Source: Akkermansia muciniphila (GTDB lineage Bacteria; Verrucomicrobiota; Verrucomicrobiia; Limisphaerales; UBA9464). Taken from it: a stretch of 37,964 bases of DNA. Made by a program: the position numbers and the translations under genes. Of this stretch, positions 1 to 8,144 are shown one piece after another (position 1 is the first letter of the stretch; each line of letters opens with the position of its first letter). Where the stretch lies: positions 1 to 37,964 of the forward strand of contig CAMDJH010000025.1 of the NCBI GenBank assembly GCA_945900455.1, read 5' to 3'. The notes beneath the pieces were generated by a model. It was not told where the DNA came from. It saw only the letters and a list, made by a program, of their open reading frames with translations, and ran no database searches.

Positions 1-2
1 AT

Positions 3-1421
3 CCAATCAACGACGAGCCGCTTCGATTCGGATCAAGGAAGGCGGAATCAAGATTCACCGGACTCTTGGACGACTTCCGAATTCATCCGCGCAGGCTATC
101 CACCGATGACGTCCGTCAGCTGGCGTGGCAGGGGTTTCTGCCGATTGTGTTCCGAACCGGCGGCAAGCGAACGCCCGAGGAACAGGATGACCTCCGCCGG
201 TTCTACCGGGAAAATTACGCGGTTGATCTGCTCCAATCCGAGAAAGCCCTCGCCAACGCGCGGACGACCCGGGAAGAACTTCTTGCGGCCATTCCGACCA
301 CCATGGTGATGGAGGAAATGCAGCCGGGCCGGGACACGTTTCTGTTGATTCGGGGAGATTTCCGGAATCCGGGTGAAAAATTGTCCGCAGGAACTCCGGC
401 ATTCTTGCCACCGATTCCGCCGGAGAATCCCACGAACAGGCTCGGACTCGCCCGTTGGCTGGTCGCGAAGAACCATCCGCTGATGGCCCGGGTTACGGTG
501 AATCGCTTTTGGGGCCTCTTCTTCGGCACGGGCTTGGTCAAGACCATGAACGATTTCGGCGCCCAAGGGGAATGGCCAAGTCACCCGGAATTGATCGACT
601 GGCTGGCGTGCCAGTTCCGGGACGGCGGCCCAATTTGGAACCGACCCGATAGCGACGGACTTGGTGTGTCGCGAGACGTGACGCCGTGGAACGTGAAAGA
701 GTTGGTCCGTCTCCTGGTCACGTCCGCCGCTTACCGCCAAAGTGCGGTGGTAAGTCGCGACAAGCTGGATCGCGATGCCTACAATCGACTGCTGGCCCGT
801 GGACCGCGCGTACGCCTGGACGCCGAATTCATCCGGGACAACGCTCTGGCCGTTTCCGGGTTGCTAAACGCCCGAATTGGTGGACCCAGCGTTAAACCCT
901 ATCAGCCGTCCGGAATATGGGATGGGACGGATTCAAAGTACGATCAAGACAAAGGCGACCTGCTCTATCGCCGCGGGATGTACGTCTTTTGGAGACGGTC
1001 CGCGCACTACCCATCCTTTGCTACATTTGACGCCCCCAACCGGGAAGTCTGCACCTTTCTCAGGCAGCGGACCCAAACTCCGTTGCAGTCGTTGGTCCTG
1101 ATGAACGATCCCGCGTATGTCGAATGCGCCCGGGGTCTGGCCCAACGCGTCTTGCGTGAGGAACCCAACGATCTCGAACGACGACTTGTGCGGGCCTTTC
1201 GGCACACCTTGGGACGTCACCCCAAGCCAGCCGAGCTTGCGGTCCTTCGTGAGACCTATGAGGCGGAACGAACGTCGTACCGAGAGAACACCGAAGCGGC
1301 GGATAAATTACTGGCTGTCGGTGAATCGAAGTTGCCGGACACGGTGGACAAACCGGAGTTAGCAGCGATGACCTCCGTGGCCAACGTGCTGCTCAACCTC
1401 AGTGAAACGATTGCCAAATGA
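3..1421 (+). CDS. LamG/DUF1553 domain protein, N-terminally cut by window edge
   Basis: The frame is open from base 3 to the stop with no in-frame stop before the TTG at 66, so the gene begins outside the window and 66 is not its start. The first visible residues (about 1-40) end in 'LDDFRIHPRRLSTDDVRQLA', which resembles the last strand of a LamG/concanavalin-like domain. The rest is a DUF1553 (PSD1) domain, with 'NRLGLARWLV', 'VTVNRFWGLFFGTGLVKT' and 'DFGAQGEWPSHPELIDWLA'. Known relatives in Planctomycetota and Verrucomicrobiota are large exported proteins with cytochrome c-like, DUF1549, LamG and DUF1553 parts; the first two would lie upstream here. The stop overlaps the start of the DUF1501 gene by 4 nt (ATGA), which implies translational coupling. 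Its biochemical role is unknown; a link to polysaccharide or sulfated-glycan use is often inferred from context only. Confidence 0.9.
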   Translation, partial: PINDEPLRFGSRKAESRFTGLLDDFRIHPRRLSTDDVRQLAWQGFLPIVFRTGGKRTPEEQDDLRRFYRENYAVDLLQSEKALANARTTREELLAAIPTTMVMEEMQPGRDTFLLIRGDFRNPGEKLSAGTPAFLPPIPPENPTNRLGLARWLVAKNHPLMARVTVNRFWGLFFGTGLVKTMNDFGAQGEWPSHPELIDWLACQFRDGGPIWNRPDSDGLGVSRDVTPWNVKELVRLLVTSAAYRQSAVVSRDKLDRDAYNRLLARGPRVRLDAEFIRDNALAVSGLLNARIGGPSVKPYQPSGIWDGTDSKYDQDKGDLLYRRGMYVFWRRSAHYPSFATFDAPNREVCTFLRQRTQTPLQSLVLMNDPAYVECARGLAQRVLREEPNDLERRLVRAFRHTLGRHPKPAELAVLRETYEAERTSYRENTEAADKLLAVGESKLPDTVDKPELAAMTSVANVLLNLSETIAK

Positions 1422-2866
1422 ACTTTTCTATCGAATCCGAACAGCTCCATTCCCGTAGGGTTTTCCTTAAGCAAAGCAGCACCGGTCTGGGGGCATTAGC
1501 CCTGGCTTCCCTGCTGAACCCAAGGGCCTTCGCGGGCGCATCGGAACCTGTTCTAAAAACTGCCGGTGCCCTGGGACAGCTCCACAATGCTCCCAAAGCG
1601 AAGCGAATCATCTACCTATTTCAGTCCGGAGCGCCGTCGCATCTGGATCTTTTCGATCCCAAGCCACATTTGGCCGCCCTCACTGGCACCGAACTACCCG
1701 CATCGGTGCGACTGGGCCAACGAATCACCGGCATGACGGCCGGTCAAAAGCAGCTGCTCATCGTTGGTTCACCTTTTAATTTCAAACGATACGGAAAAAA
1801 CGGAACGGAAATGTCCGAATTGCTGCCTCACACGGGCGGCATCGTCGACGACATCGCGTTGATCCGGTCGATGCACACCGACCCGATCAATCACGATCCC
1901 GCCGTGACGTTTATCGGCACCGGACATCAGCAGCCGGGTCGACCGACGATGGGGGCGTGGCTGAGCTATGGGCTTGGCAGTGAAAACGAGAACTTGCCGG
2001 CGTTCGTAGTCCTAACGAGTGGCGGCGGCGGCCAACCATTGCAGGCCCGCTACTGGGGAAATGGATTCCTTCCTGGCAACCATCAAGGCGTCCAGTTCCG
2101 GGGAGTAGGTGATCCAGTGCTCTATGTGTCTAATCCGCCCGGCCTCAGCCAGAACTCACGGCGGCGGCTGATTGACTCGATGCAGGCGCTGAACCGGATG
2201 CAACTTGGCGAGTTCGGAGATCCCGCGATCGCGACCCACATCGACAACTACGAACTCGCGTTCCGCATGCAAACCAGCGTGCCGGAATTGATGGACATCG
2301 GCCGGGAGCCCAAGGCTGTCCTGGACATGTACGGCGCCGAGCCCGGGAAAGCCTCATTTGCGAACAATTGCCTGCTGGCACGCCGATTGGCGGAGCGAGG
2401 GGTCCGTTTCATCCAACTCTGTCACCGGGACTGGGATCATCACGGTGGGCTGCCGGAAGGGATGAAGCGGCAGACGGGCATCACCGACCAGCCGAGCGCC
2501 GCTCTGGTGAAAGACCTGAAGCAGCGGGGATTGCTCGACGACACACTAGTGATCTGGGGTGGCGAGTTCGGTCGCACGGTTTACTCTCAGGGCGAGATCC
2601 GCAAAGAGAGCTTTGGTCGGGATCATCACCCCCGTTGTTACTCGCTTTGGCTGGCGGGCGGCGGTGTCAAACCGGGCATCGTCATTGGGAAGACCGACGA
2701 TTTTGGGTATAACATCGCCGAGGATCCCGTGAGTTGGCACGATTTTCATGCCACGCTCTTGCACCTGATGGGTATTGACCACAAACGGCTGACCTATCGT
2801 TTTGAAGGGCGGGACTACCGACTAACCGACGTACACGGCGAACGGATCCCGGCACTCTTGGCGTGA
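1418..2866 (+). CDS. DUF1501 domain protein with Tat signal
   Basis: This 482-residue protein has a clear twin-arginine signal near its N-terminus ('HSRRVFLKQSS', residues 12-22). A hydrophobic stretch and an 'AFAGA' cleavage-like site follow. The body is a DUF1501 domain, a family with an alkaline phosphatase/sulfatase-like fold; 'QSGAPSHLDLFDPKP', 'WDHHGG', 'LVIWGGEFGRT' and 'GRDHHPRCYSLWLAGGG' are typical landmarks. It is predicted to be folded in the cytoplasm and exported by Tat. It is paired with the upstream DUF1553 gene by a 4-nt overlap, the usual arrangement in PVC bacteria, so the two probably work together outside the cytoplasmic membrane. The true substrate is not known. The ATG at 1418 is well supported by the signal peptide. 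Confidence 0.93.
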   Translation: MNFSIESEQLHSRRVFLKQSSTGLGALALASLLNPRAFAGASEPVLKTAGALGQLHNAPKAKRIIYLFQSGAPSHLDLFDPKPHLAALTGTELPASVRLGQRITGMTAGQKQLLIVGSPFNFKRYGKNGTEMSELLPHTGGIVDDIALIRSMHTDPINHDPAVTFIGTGHQQPGRPTMGAWLSYGLGSENENLPAFVVLTSGGGGQPLQARYWGNGFLPGNHQGVQFRGVGDPVLYVSNPPGLSQNSRRRLIDSMQALNRMQLGEFGDPAIATHIDNYELAFRMQTSVPELMDIGREPKAVLDMYGAEPGKASFANNCLLARRLAERGVRFIQLCHRDWDHHGGLPEGMKRQTGITDQPSAALVKDLKQRGLLDDTLVIWGGEFGRTVYSQGEIRKESFGRDHHPRCYSLWLAGGGVKPGIVIGKTDDFGYNIAEDPVSWHDFHATLLHLMGIDHKRLTYRFEGRDYRLTDVHGERIPALLA

Positions 2867-2875
2867 TCGACCCAG

Positions 2876-2903
2876 AGGGGTCAGTCAATGGTATTGTAGT
2901 ATT
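2876..2903 (+). repeat. 28-nt dispersed repeat, copy 1
   Basis: The 28 bases starting 'aggggtcagtcaatggtatt' match 22052-22079 at 26 of 28 positions. The copy lies in the short gap between the convergent DUF1501 and prfC genes. Together with 2920-2934 it forms an imperfect palindrome. No coding role is visible. Confidence 0.8.
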
Positions 2904-2934
2904 GCGAACTCCGTGAATGATTCTATTGACCGAC
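2880..2934. repeat. imperfect palindrome at convergent gene ends
   Basis: Left arm 'gtcagtcaatggtat' (2880-2894) and right arm 'attctattgaccgac' (2920-2934) pair at 12 of 15 positions around a 25-nt loop. The right arm contains the last codons and TAG stop of prfC. It might serve as a transcription end for one or both converging genes, but no T-tract follows either arm, so that is only a guess. It could equally be part of a small mobile palindromic repeat, since its left arm belongs to the dispersed 28-nt element. Confidence 0.5.
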
Positions 2935-4566
2935 TCGTTCCCGTTGGCGCGGTGGAGCCAGGGGGCTGAGCGGCAAATTCGGATGGTTCTGCACGAAATA
3001 GTTTAGCGACCACTCCGTCGGAAAGAGCGCGACCGCTTGGTTGTCGAGATCGAATGCAAACCGCCCGCCCGTGGGGAGTGAAATGGTGTCGAGCTGTTCC
3101 GGCAGGGTGCCGGCTGGCAGCCACCGGACAGCACTGAACGGTGCGGCTTCGCGGCGGGTTTCGGCACCGTATTCGGTCTCAAGCCGGTATTGTAGCACCT
3201 CGAATTGCAACGGTCCCACGGCGGCCAGCAAAGGCACCCGACTCGCGGTGTCCTTCATGTGAAATGCCTGCGCCACCCCCTCTAAAAGCAGTTGATCGAG
3301 CCCTTGGCGAAATTGTTTATACTTCGCGGTGTTCGGGTTGTGGAAGTACTCGAAAACTTCGGGGGTGAAGCGCGGGATCTCGTCAAAACGGATTGCGGGC
3401 GCTGCTGTGAGAGTGTCCCCGATTCCGAATCCGTCGTGCCCCACCAACCCGATGATATCCCCGGGATAGGCTTCATCGACGGTCTCCCGTTCGTTCCCGA
3501 ACAATTTGTGCGAACTGCTGAGGCGCACCTTTCGGCCGGATTGCACGTGGAGAACAGTCTTATCGCGTTCGAAGCGACCCGACACGACGCGCACAAATGC
3601 GATGCGATCCCGGTGCCGGGGGTCCATGTTTGCCTGGATCTTGAATATGAATCCGGTGAACTCCTCGTCCGTCGGCTCGACAAGCACCGGATCCCCACCA
3701 TCGGATTTGGGACCGGTACCGACCGCCGCACGGCCGCGTGGGGCCGAGGAATATCGAAGAAAACTGTCGAGCAACAATTGGACACCGAAATTATTGACGC
3801 CGGATCCGTAGAAGACCGGTGTCAACCTTCCTGCCAGGACGGCTTCATGGTCAAACGCGGCACCGGCAATTTCAACGAGATCGATCTGGTCGCAAACCTG
3901 CCGATACGTGGCGTCGTCCAGGCGCTCCCGGACGGTCGGGTCCTCCAGGCCTGTCACCTGGACAGGTGCCCTATAGATGCCCCCGGTGACGCGTTCAAAC
4001 AAGTGAACCTTTCGTTCCTGACGGTCATACACCCCGCGAAAATCGGCCCCGTTCCCCAGCGGCCAATTCATGGGCACCGACCGGATACCGAGGACTCGTT
4101 CGAGCTCGTCCAACAGCTCGATCGGATCGCGGGCAGGACGATCAAGCTTGTTCATGAAGGTGAAGATGGGCACGCCCCGGCGTGCACAGACTTCAAATAG
4201 TTTTCGCGTCTGAGTTTCCACGCCTTTTCCGGCGTCGATCACCATAATCACGGCATCGACCGCCGTAAGGACCCGGTAGGTGTCTTCAGAGAAATCCTTG
4301 TGACCGGGGGTGTCCAGCAGGTTGATGTGGTAGCCTGCGTATTCAAATTGGAGGACAGTGGAACTGATCGAAATGCCCCGCTTCTTCTCCAACTCCATCC
4401 AATCCGACGTGGTCGCCCGCTGGTTTTTTCGAGCCGTGACGGACCCAGCGAGTTGGACGGCCCCGCCATAGAGCAGAAGCTTTTCCGTCAGTGTCGTTTT
4501 GCCGGCATCCGGATGCGAGATGATGGCAAAGGTGCGGCGGCGGGCAATTTCCTGTCGAAGAGTCAC
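2923..4566 (-). CDS. prfC: peptide chain release factor 3
   Basis: RF3 is a translational GTPase that removes RF1/RF2 from the ribosome after termination. The GTPase motifs are all present: P-loop 'AIISHPDAGKTTLTEK', switch 'KKRGISIS', 'LLDTPGHKDFSEDTYR' and 'TFMNKLDR'. Further on are 'FTGFIFKIQANMDPRHRDRIAFVRVVSG' (domain II) and 'LQFEVLQYRLETEYG' (domain III). The ORF track starts at a GTG at 4650. I prefer the GTG at 4566 ('VTLRQEIARRRTFAI'), because it matches the family's N-terminus ('MTLSPYLQEVAKRRTFAI' in E. coli) and gives 547 residues against the usual ~530. No clear Shine-Dalgarno sequence precedes either start. The last codons run into the palindrome at 2880-2934. Confidence 0.95.
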   Translation of the reverse strand: MTLRQEIARRRTFAIISHPDAGKTTLTEKLLLYGGAVQLAGSVTARKNQRATTSDWMELEKKRGISISSTVLQFEYAGYHINLLDTPGHKDFSEDTYRVLTAVDAVIMVIDAGKGVETQTRKLFEVCARRGVPIFTFMNKLDRPARDPIELLDELERVLGIRSVPMNWPLGNGADFRGVYDRQERKVHLFERVTGGIYRAPVQVTGLEDPTVRERLDDATYRQVCDQIDLVEIAGAAFDHEAVLAGRLTPVFYGSGVNNFGVQLLLDSFLRYSSAPRGRAAVGTGPKSDGGDPVLVEPTDEEFTGFIFKIQANMDPRHRDRIAFVRVVSGRFERDKTVLHVQSGRKVRLSSSHKLFGNERETVDEAYPGDIIGLVGHDGFGIGDTLTAAPAIRFDEIPRFTPEVFEYFHNPNTAKYKQFRQGLDQLLLEGVAQAFHMKDTASRVPLLAAVGPLQFEVLQYRLETEYGAETRREAAPFSAVRWLPAGTLPEQLDTISLPTGGRFAFDLDNQAVALFPTEWSLNYFVQNHPNLPLSPLAPPRQRERVGQ

Positions 4567-4976
4567 AAGTCCAGAGAGGCTACCTGTGACGGCCGGCGGA
4601 TGGAAAGCGGCGATCGTGGGAGAAGTCGGCCCACGCCGCGGCCAGTTCACCTGGAAATTGGCAGATGAGAAGAGGCCGGTGGTGCGGCCAGAACTTAAGT
4701 TCTGAAGATAGCCGGCGTGCCGGAGAGGGTGGGATCTCTCGTGGCCCAGCCGTTAACAAAGTGACGAACGGCGTCCAAGATTGGAAATCAAAGTGTTGCG
4801 TATAATAGCCTGAGGCGAGGCGTGGCGGCATCCCAGTCAAGGAGCGCCTTCACCGTGCCCATCTACCGCTCCACCAATCAGTGCAATCGGCCTCCGAAAT
4901 ACTCTCAATCTTGGACACCGTTTGCTTCTTTCTTCGTGTCCGTCTCAAAGCCAATTCTCGTGGAGCAACCCGTCCC
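4567..4976. other. non-coding gap with a 16-bp palindrome
   Basis: About 410 bases separate prfC from the end of the first beta-propeller gene. No ORF here resembles a known protein. I see the palindrome described separately and a 'tataat' at 4801-4806 without a matching -35 box at normal spacing on either strand. The prfC promoter must lie here, but I cannot place it. Confidence 0.5.
4689..4704. promoter_or_regulatory. perfect 16-bp palindrome, possible operator
   Basis: 'cagaacttaagttctg' equals its own reverse complement. It lies about 120 nt upstream of the chosen prfC start. A site of this size could bind a dimeric regulator. No regulator gene is adjacent and no second copy was noticed, so the role is a guess. 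Confidence 0.35.
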
Positions 4977-6275
4977 TCATTTTGCAAGAATCTCTTCGAT
5001 CCGGTAGAGGTGCGTTTTCGTACGGAGAATGAAGGCTCGGCCAGAGATCGCAGGCGATGCCATGAATCCGGCATCGAGTTGGTTGCGAGTCAAGAGTTCA
5101 AAAGTGTCACCTTCCTTCAGCACGGTTGTCTCGCCCGTGCTGCTGAAGCAGAAGATCCGACCGTCCGCCAAGACCGGAGAAGCGTAGAGCGAGCCCCCGA
5201 TGCGCTCCTGCCACAACTCCCTGCCTGTGCTGGCCTGAAGGCAGGTCACAACACCATTGTCACCCGCGAGGTACAACCGGTTGTTTGTCAGAATGGGAGA
5301 GGGCATCCGGGGCACACCGCGACTGGCTTTCCATACGACATGACTGTCGGTCACATCCCCGGAACCATCCAGTCGGACTGCCAGGAGTTCCGAGGGACCG
5401 TTTCCCGTGGCAATGAAAGCCAAACCCTGGCCGGCCACCGAAGTCATTGCAGGTGTGTGTCCGGGATAACGAATCTTCCACAGTTCCTTTCCCGACCTTG
5501 GATCATAGCTGTAGGCAGCCTTGGAGCCTGCACTGATCATCTGAGTCCTGCCCGCCAATTCCACGATGAGCGGGGTCGTAAATCCCTTGCGGGAATCCCC
5601 GTCACCCGCCGGCTTTCCGTTCGCGCCGATGTCACCCCACTCCGTCGTCCGGTCCGTGCGCCAGACCGTCTTGCCGTCGGTCCTGTTAAGGGCCGTCAGA
5701 TATTGCTGATCGACTCCATCCATGGTCAGGATCAAAAGATTCTCGTGCAACACGACCGAGGAAGCTGGCCCGCGGAAATGACGGCACGGCAGGTCGTCCC
5801 GTTTCCAGATAGTTTTGAATGTCTGACTGTCGAGGCAGGCGGTGCCATAACTGCCGAAATGAAAATACACCCGGCCCTGTTCCACCGCCGGGGATGGCGA
5901 CGCATAGCAATTGACGTTGTTTCCGAGCGGTTCAGGGGAATCCGAATGAAAGAGTTTCTCATTCAGCAAGATCTTGCCGGTGGCGTCGTCCACGCAGCTG
6001 ACGAAGAAGTCTTTCCCATCCGGTGTGGCGTGGGTCAGCCAGATTCGACCATGCATTACGACCGGCGACGACCAACCCTGCGGATCCAGCGCCGTCTTCC
6101 ATTTGACATTCTCCGTCTCGCTCCATTTCAACGGCAATCCAACCGACTGGCCGCCGTCGGGGCCAATCGCATGACCGTCTTGCTTCGGCCCGCGGAATTG
6201 GGGCCAGTCGGCCTGGACGGACAATGCCGCGAGCGAGGTTGCAATCAAGGTGGCAACGTCATGTCTGATTCTCAT
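4977..6275 (-). CDS. exported PQQ-like beta-propeller protein A
   Basis: The protein has 432 residues from the ATG at 6275. This start gives a compact signal peptide ('MRIRHDVATLIATSLAALS' then 'VQADWPQFRGP'), whereas the track's start 10 residues earlier adds a polar tail. The body shows repeated blades of the PQQ-binding-like/BamB type: 'GWSSPVVMHGRIWLTHA', 'ASPSPAVEQGRVYFHFG', 'LTALNRTDGKTVWRTD', 'SYDPRSGKELWKI' and 'CLQASTGRELWQERIGG'. Despite the family name, a bound PQQ is not implied. It is predicted to be periplasmic, and the function is unknown; such proteins are very abundant in Verrucomicrobiota and Planctomycetota. It follows a paralogue in the same orientation, so the two are probably co-transcribed and arose by tandem duplication. 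Confidence 0.88.
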   Translation of the reverse strand: MRIRHDVATLIATSLAALSVQADWPQFRGPKQDGHAIGPDGGQSVGLPLKWSETENVKWKTALDPQGWSSPVVMHGRIWLTHATPDGKDFFVSCVDDATGKILLNEKLFHSDSPEPLGNNVNCYASPSPAVEQGRVYFHFGSYGTACLDSQTFKTIWKRDDLPCRHFRGPASSVVLHENLLILTMDGVDQQYLTALNRTDGKTVWRTDRTTEWGDIGANGKPAGDGDSRKGFTTPLIVELAGRTQMISAGSKAAYSYDPRSGKELWKIRYPGHTPAMTSVAGQGLAFIATGNGPSELLAVRLDGSGDVTDSHVVWKASRGVPRMPSPILTNNRLYLAGDNGVVTCLQASTGRELWQERIGGSLYASPVLADGRIFCFSSTGETTVLKEGDTFELLTRNQLDAGFMASPAISGRAFILRTKTHLYRIEEILAK

Positions 6276-6329
6276 GTTGATGAAACTGTGTTGAACTGGC
6301 GGCAATGTGTTTGAACTGCGTTTCGCGGT

Positions 6330-7667
6330 TCACTTCTTTCCAATCCGGAACAGGTGCTCGGCGCCGCGGATAAACATCGCTCCGTCGTCCACCGCAGAGC
6401 TCGCCAGCGTGCGTTCGCCCAGCTCGTTCTTGGCGATCAGATCAAAGGTCTTGCCAGCGTTCAGCACGTAGCCCACGCCTTCCTCGTTCTGGAAATAGAT
6501 CCGGCCGTCCGCGAACACCGGGGACGCCGAGAAGCCTCCCCCCAGCCGTTCGTTCCAATGCACCTGACCCGTCTTTGCATCGGCGCAGGTTGCGATTCCG
6601 GCGTCCGACACGAAGTAAAGTTCGGAGCCTGCGACCAGCGCGGAAGGCGTGCTGGGGGCACCGCGTCCGATCTGCCAGGTCAGGTGCGTGGCGGTCACGT
6701 CCCCGTCGCCGCCCGGTCGGATCGCAAACAGCTTCGGGAAGTCGTAGTCGGTATTCACAAATAGCAACCCATGGGCAAACACCGGCCGGGGTATGACCGA
6801 GAAGCCGTTGCCGGTGCTCACGTGCCACAACTCACGGCCCGTCGCCGGGTCGTAGGCGCAGGTGCCGCCGGCCCCAGGGCTGATCAGTTCCGAACGGCCG
6901 GCATGGGTGATGAGCAGCGGCGTGCTGAAGGAAAACTTCTTCGGTACAGACTCATTGTGGCGCGGTGTCTTCCACCGCACCTCGCCCGTGTGCCCGTCCA
7001 ACGCGACGACCATCGGGTTGGTCACTCCATCGCAACTGAAGATTAAACGGCCGTCGGCCAGGACAGGCGAGCCGCCGTTGCCATGCTGGGACGGATACTT
7101 AATCGAAGTCTGCCGCCACTGCACGCGGCCAGCCAAGTCCAGACAAGCCGTTCCTAAGTGTCCAAAGTGGACGTAAAGCCGGCCATCGCGCACCAGCGGC
7201 GTGGGACTCGCATAGCTATTCTTGCGATGAAGGTTGGCACCGTCTTCGGGGCTGAAAACGTCGGTTCTCCAAAGCACCTTCCCATCGCGGGCATCCAGGC
7301 AGATCGCACTCAATACGAGATTCTTCGCACCCTCGGTGGACTTCGCGGCCGTAACATACAGGCGGTCGTTCACGAGCACGGGCGAAGACCATCCCGCACC
7401 TGGAATGGCCGTCTTCCACGCAACGTTCTCAGTCGCGCTCCACCGAAGTGGAACGTCCTTCGCGGGGGAATACCCCTGCCCCGTCGGCCCGCGAAACTCA
7501 GGCCAGTCGTGCGCGCACAGGCTGATCGCGGTCAGATTCGCCAAAGCAACGAACACGATTCCCGCAAGGCACCCCCTGCCAGCGGGCCAGCCCAAAACAG
7601 GAATCCTAGACCCGGCAATGGTTCCACCGGACTCCGGGGCCGGATCCCGCATTCGCGCATGCGTCAT
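6330..7667 (-). CDS. exported PQQ-like beta-propeller protein B
   Basis: This is a paralogue of the next gene downstream. Both begin the mature part with 'W-P-x-F-R-G-P' and share blades such as 'GWSSPVLVNDRLYVTAA', 'YASPTPLVRDGRLYVHFGHLGTACLD', 'AYDPATGRELWHV' and 'ASPVFADGRIYF'. The track ORF starts at 7829, but the first ~54 residues look like non-coding translation. I prefer the ATG at 7667, which has 'AGG' about 10 nt upstream; the ATG at 7652 is also possible. The signal-like segment 'CLAGIVFVALANLTAISLCA' follows an unusually long basic/polar lead. It is predicted to be a periplasmic seven- or eight-bladed propeller of unknown function. Confidence 0.85.
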   Translation of the reverse strand: MTHARMRDPAPESGGTIAGSRIPVLGWPAGRGCLAGIVFVALANLTAISLCAHDWPEFRGPTGQGYSPAKDVPLRWSATENVAWKTAIPGAGWSSPVLVNDRLYVTAAKSTEGAKNLVLSAICLDARDGKVLWRTDVFSPEDGANLHRKNSYASPTPLVRDGRLYVHFGHLGTACLDLAGRVQWRQTSIKYPSQHGNGGSPVLADGRLIFSCDGVTNPMVVALDGHTGEVRWKTPRHNESVPKKFSFSTPLLITHAGRSELISPGAGGTCAYDPATGRELWHVSTGNGFSVIPRPVFAHGLLFVNTDYDFPKLFAIRPGGDGDVTATHLTWQIGRGAPSTPSALVAGSELYFVSDAGIATCADAKTGQVHWNERLGGGFSASPVFADGRIYFQNEEGVGYVLNAGKTFDLIAKNELGERTLASSAVDDGAMFIRGAEHLFRIGKK

Positions 7668-7874
7668 CAGGCGACCTGCGACGGGCAGAGCCGACGCACA
7701 CTTCGATTGAGTCGTCGGGATTCTGTTAGGACTTTGGTGCATGGCAGCGGTAGGGTTCAGGGACAATTGATGATGGACAGGGTCGTTGACCGTGAGCCTA
7801 CGCGTCCGTCGGCCAGGGCCAAGCCTCATTTGGCGTGAAACGTCTGATCGGGTGTACGACCAGAATCTTCATTT

Positions 7875-7892
7875 GGCGGGCGAGCTCCCGCC
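7875..7892. other. short hairpin in the divergent gap
   Basis: 'ggcggg' and 'cccgcc' pair around the six bases 'cgagct'. It lies between the divergent propeller B gene and the DUF2652 remnant. No T-tract follows on either strand, so it is not a convincing terminator. Confidence 0.3.
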
Positions 7893-7934
7893 GAGACCGC
7901 GGAGGCGCGGAGACGAATTATCGTAAGGAATCAA

Positions 7935-8144
7935 ATGGAATTGCGACGAATACAGGAAGATTCTGACCCCGCCAGTGCGGCCGAACCCGTACTGCTCATC
8001 ATCGCGGACATCAGCGGGTACACGCGTTACATGACCGCCAACGCCAAGACGCTGGCGCACAGCCAGACGATCATCACCGAACTTTTCAAGACCATCCAGA
8101 AGCACAAGCCAGACGATTCAACGCATGTCGCTGGATACAAATAA
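7935..8144 (+). pseudogene. DUF2652-family protein, truncated after the first ~55 residues
   Basis: Residues 18-58 ('LLIIADISGYTRYM', then 'LAHSQTIITELF') match the N-terminus of DUF2652 proteins, which resemble the nucleotide-cyclase fold and are normally about 200 residues or more. Here the similarity stops after 'ELFKTIQKH' and the frame ends at residue 69. The expected 'LEGDA' segment is absent. A good Shine-Dalgarno sequence ('aagga', 5 nt before the ATG) survives. The last 20 nt overlap the transporter gene downstream. The simplest reading is that a deletion or rearrangement joined the 5' end of a DUF2652 gene to the transporter. The remnant may still act as a translated leader for that gene. 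Confidence 0.6.

Noticed and set aside
3292-4200. 302-aa plus-strand ORF inside prfC
   Set aside because: It is a shadow of RF3, whose GTPase motifs are all on the minus strand.
4801-4806. Perfect 'tataat' as a promoter
   Set aside because: No -35 element at 16-18 nt on the plus strand and no plus-strand gene follows; the minus-strand reading 'attata' has no suitable -35 either.
4881-6314. 477-aa plus-strand ORF opposite the first beta-propeller gene
   Set aside because: It mirrors a clear propeller protein on the other strand and its translation has no recognisable domain; high-GC genes often leave such open antisense frames.
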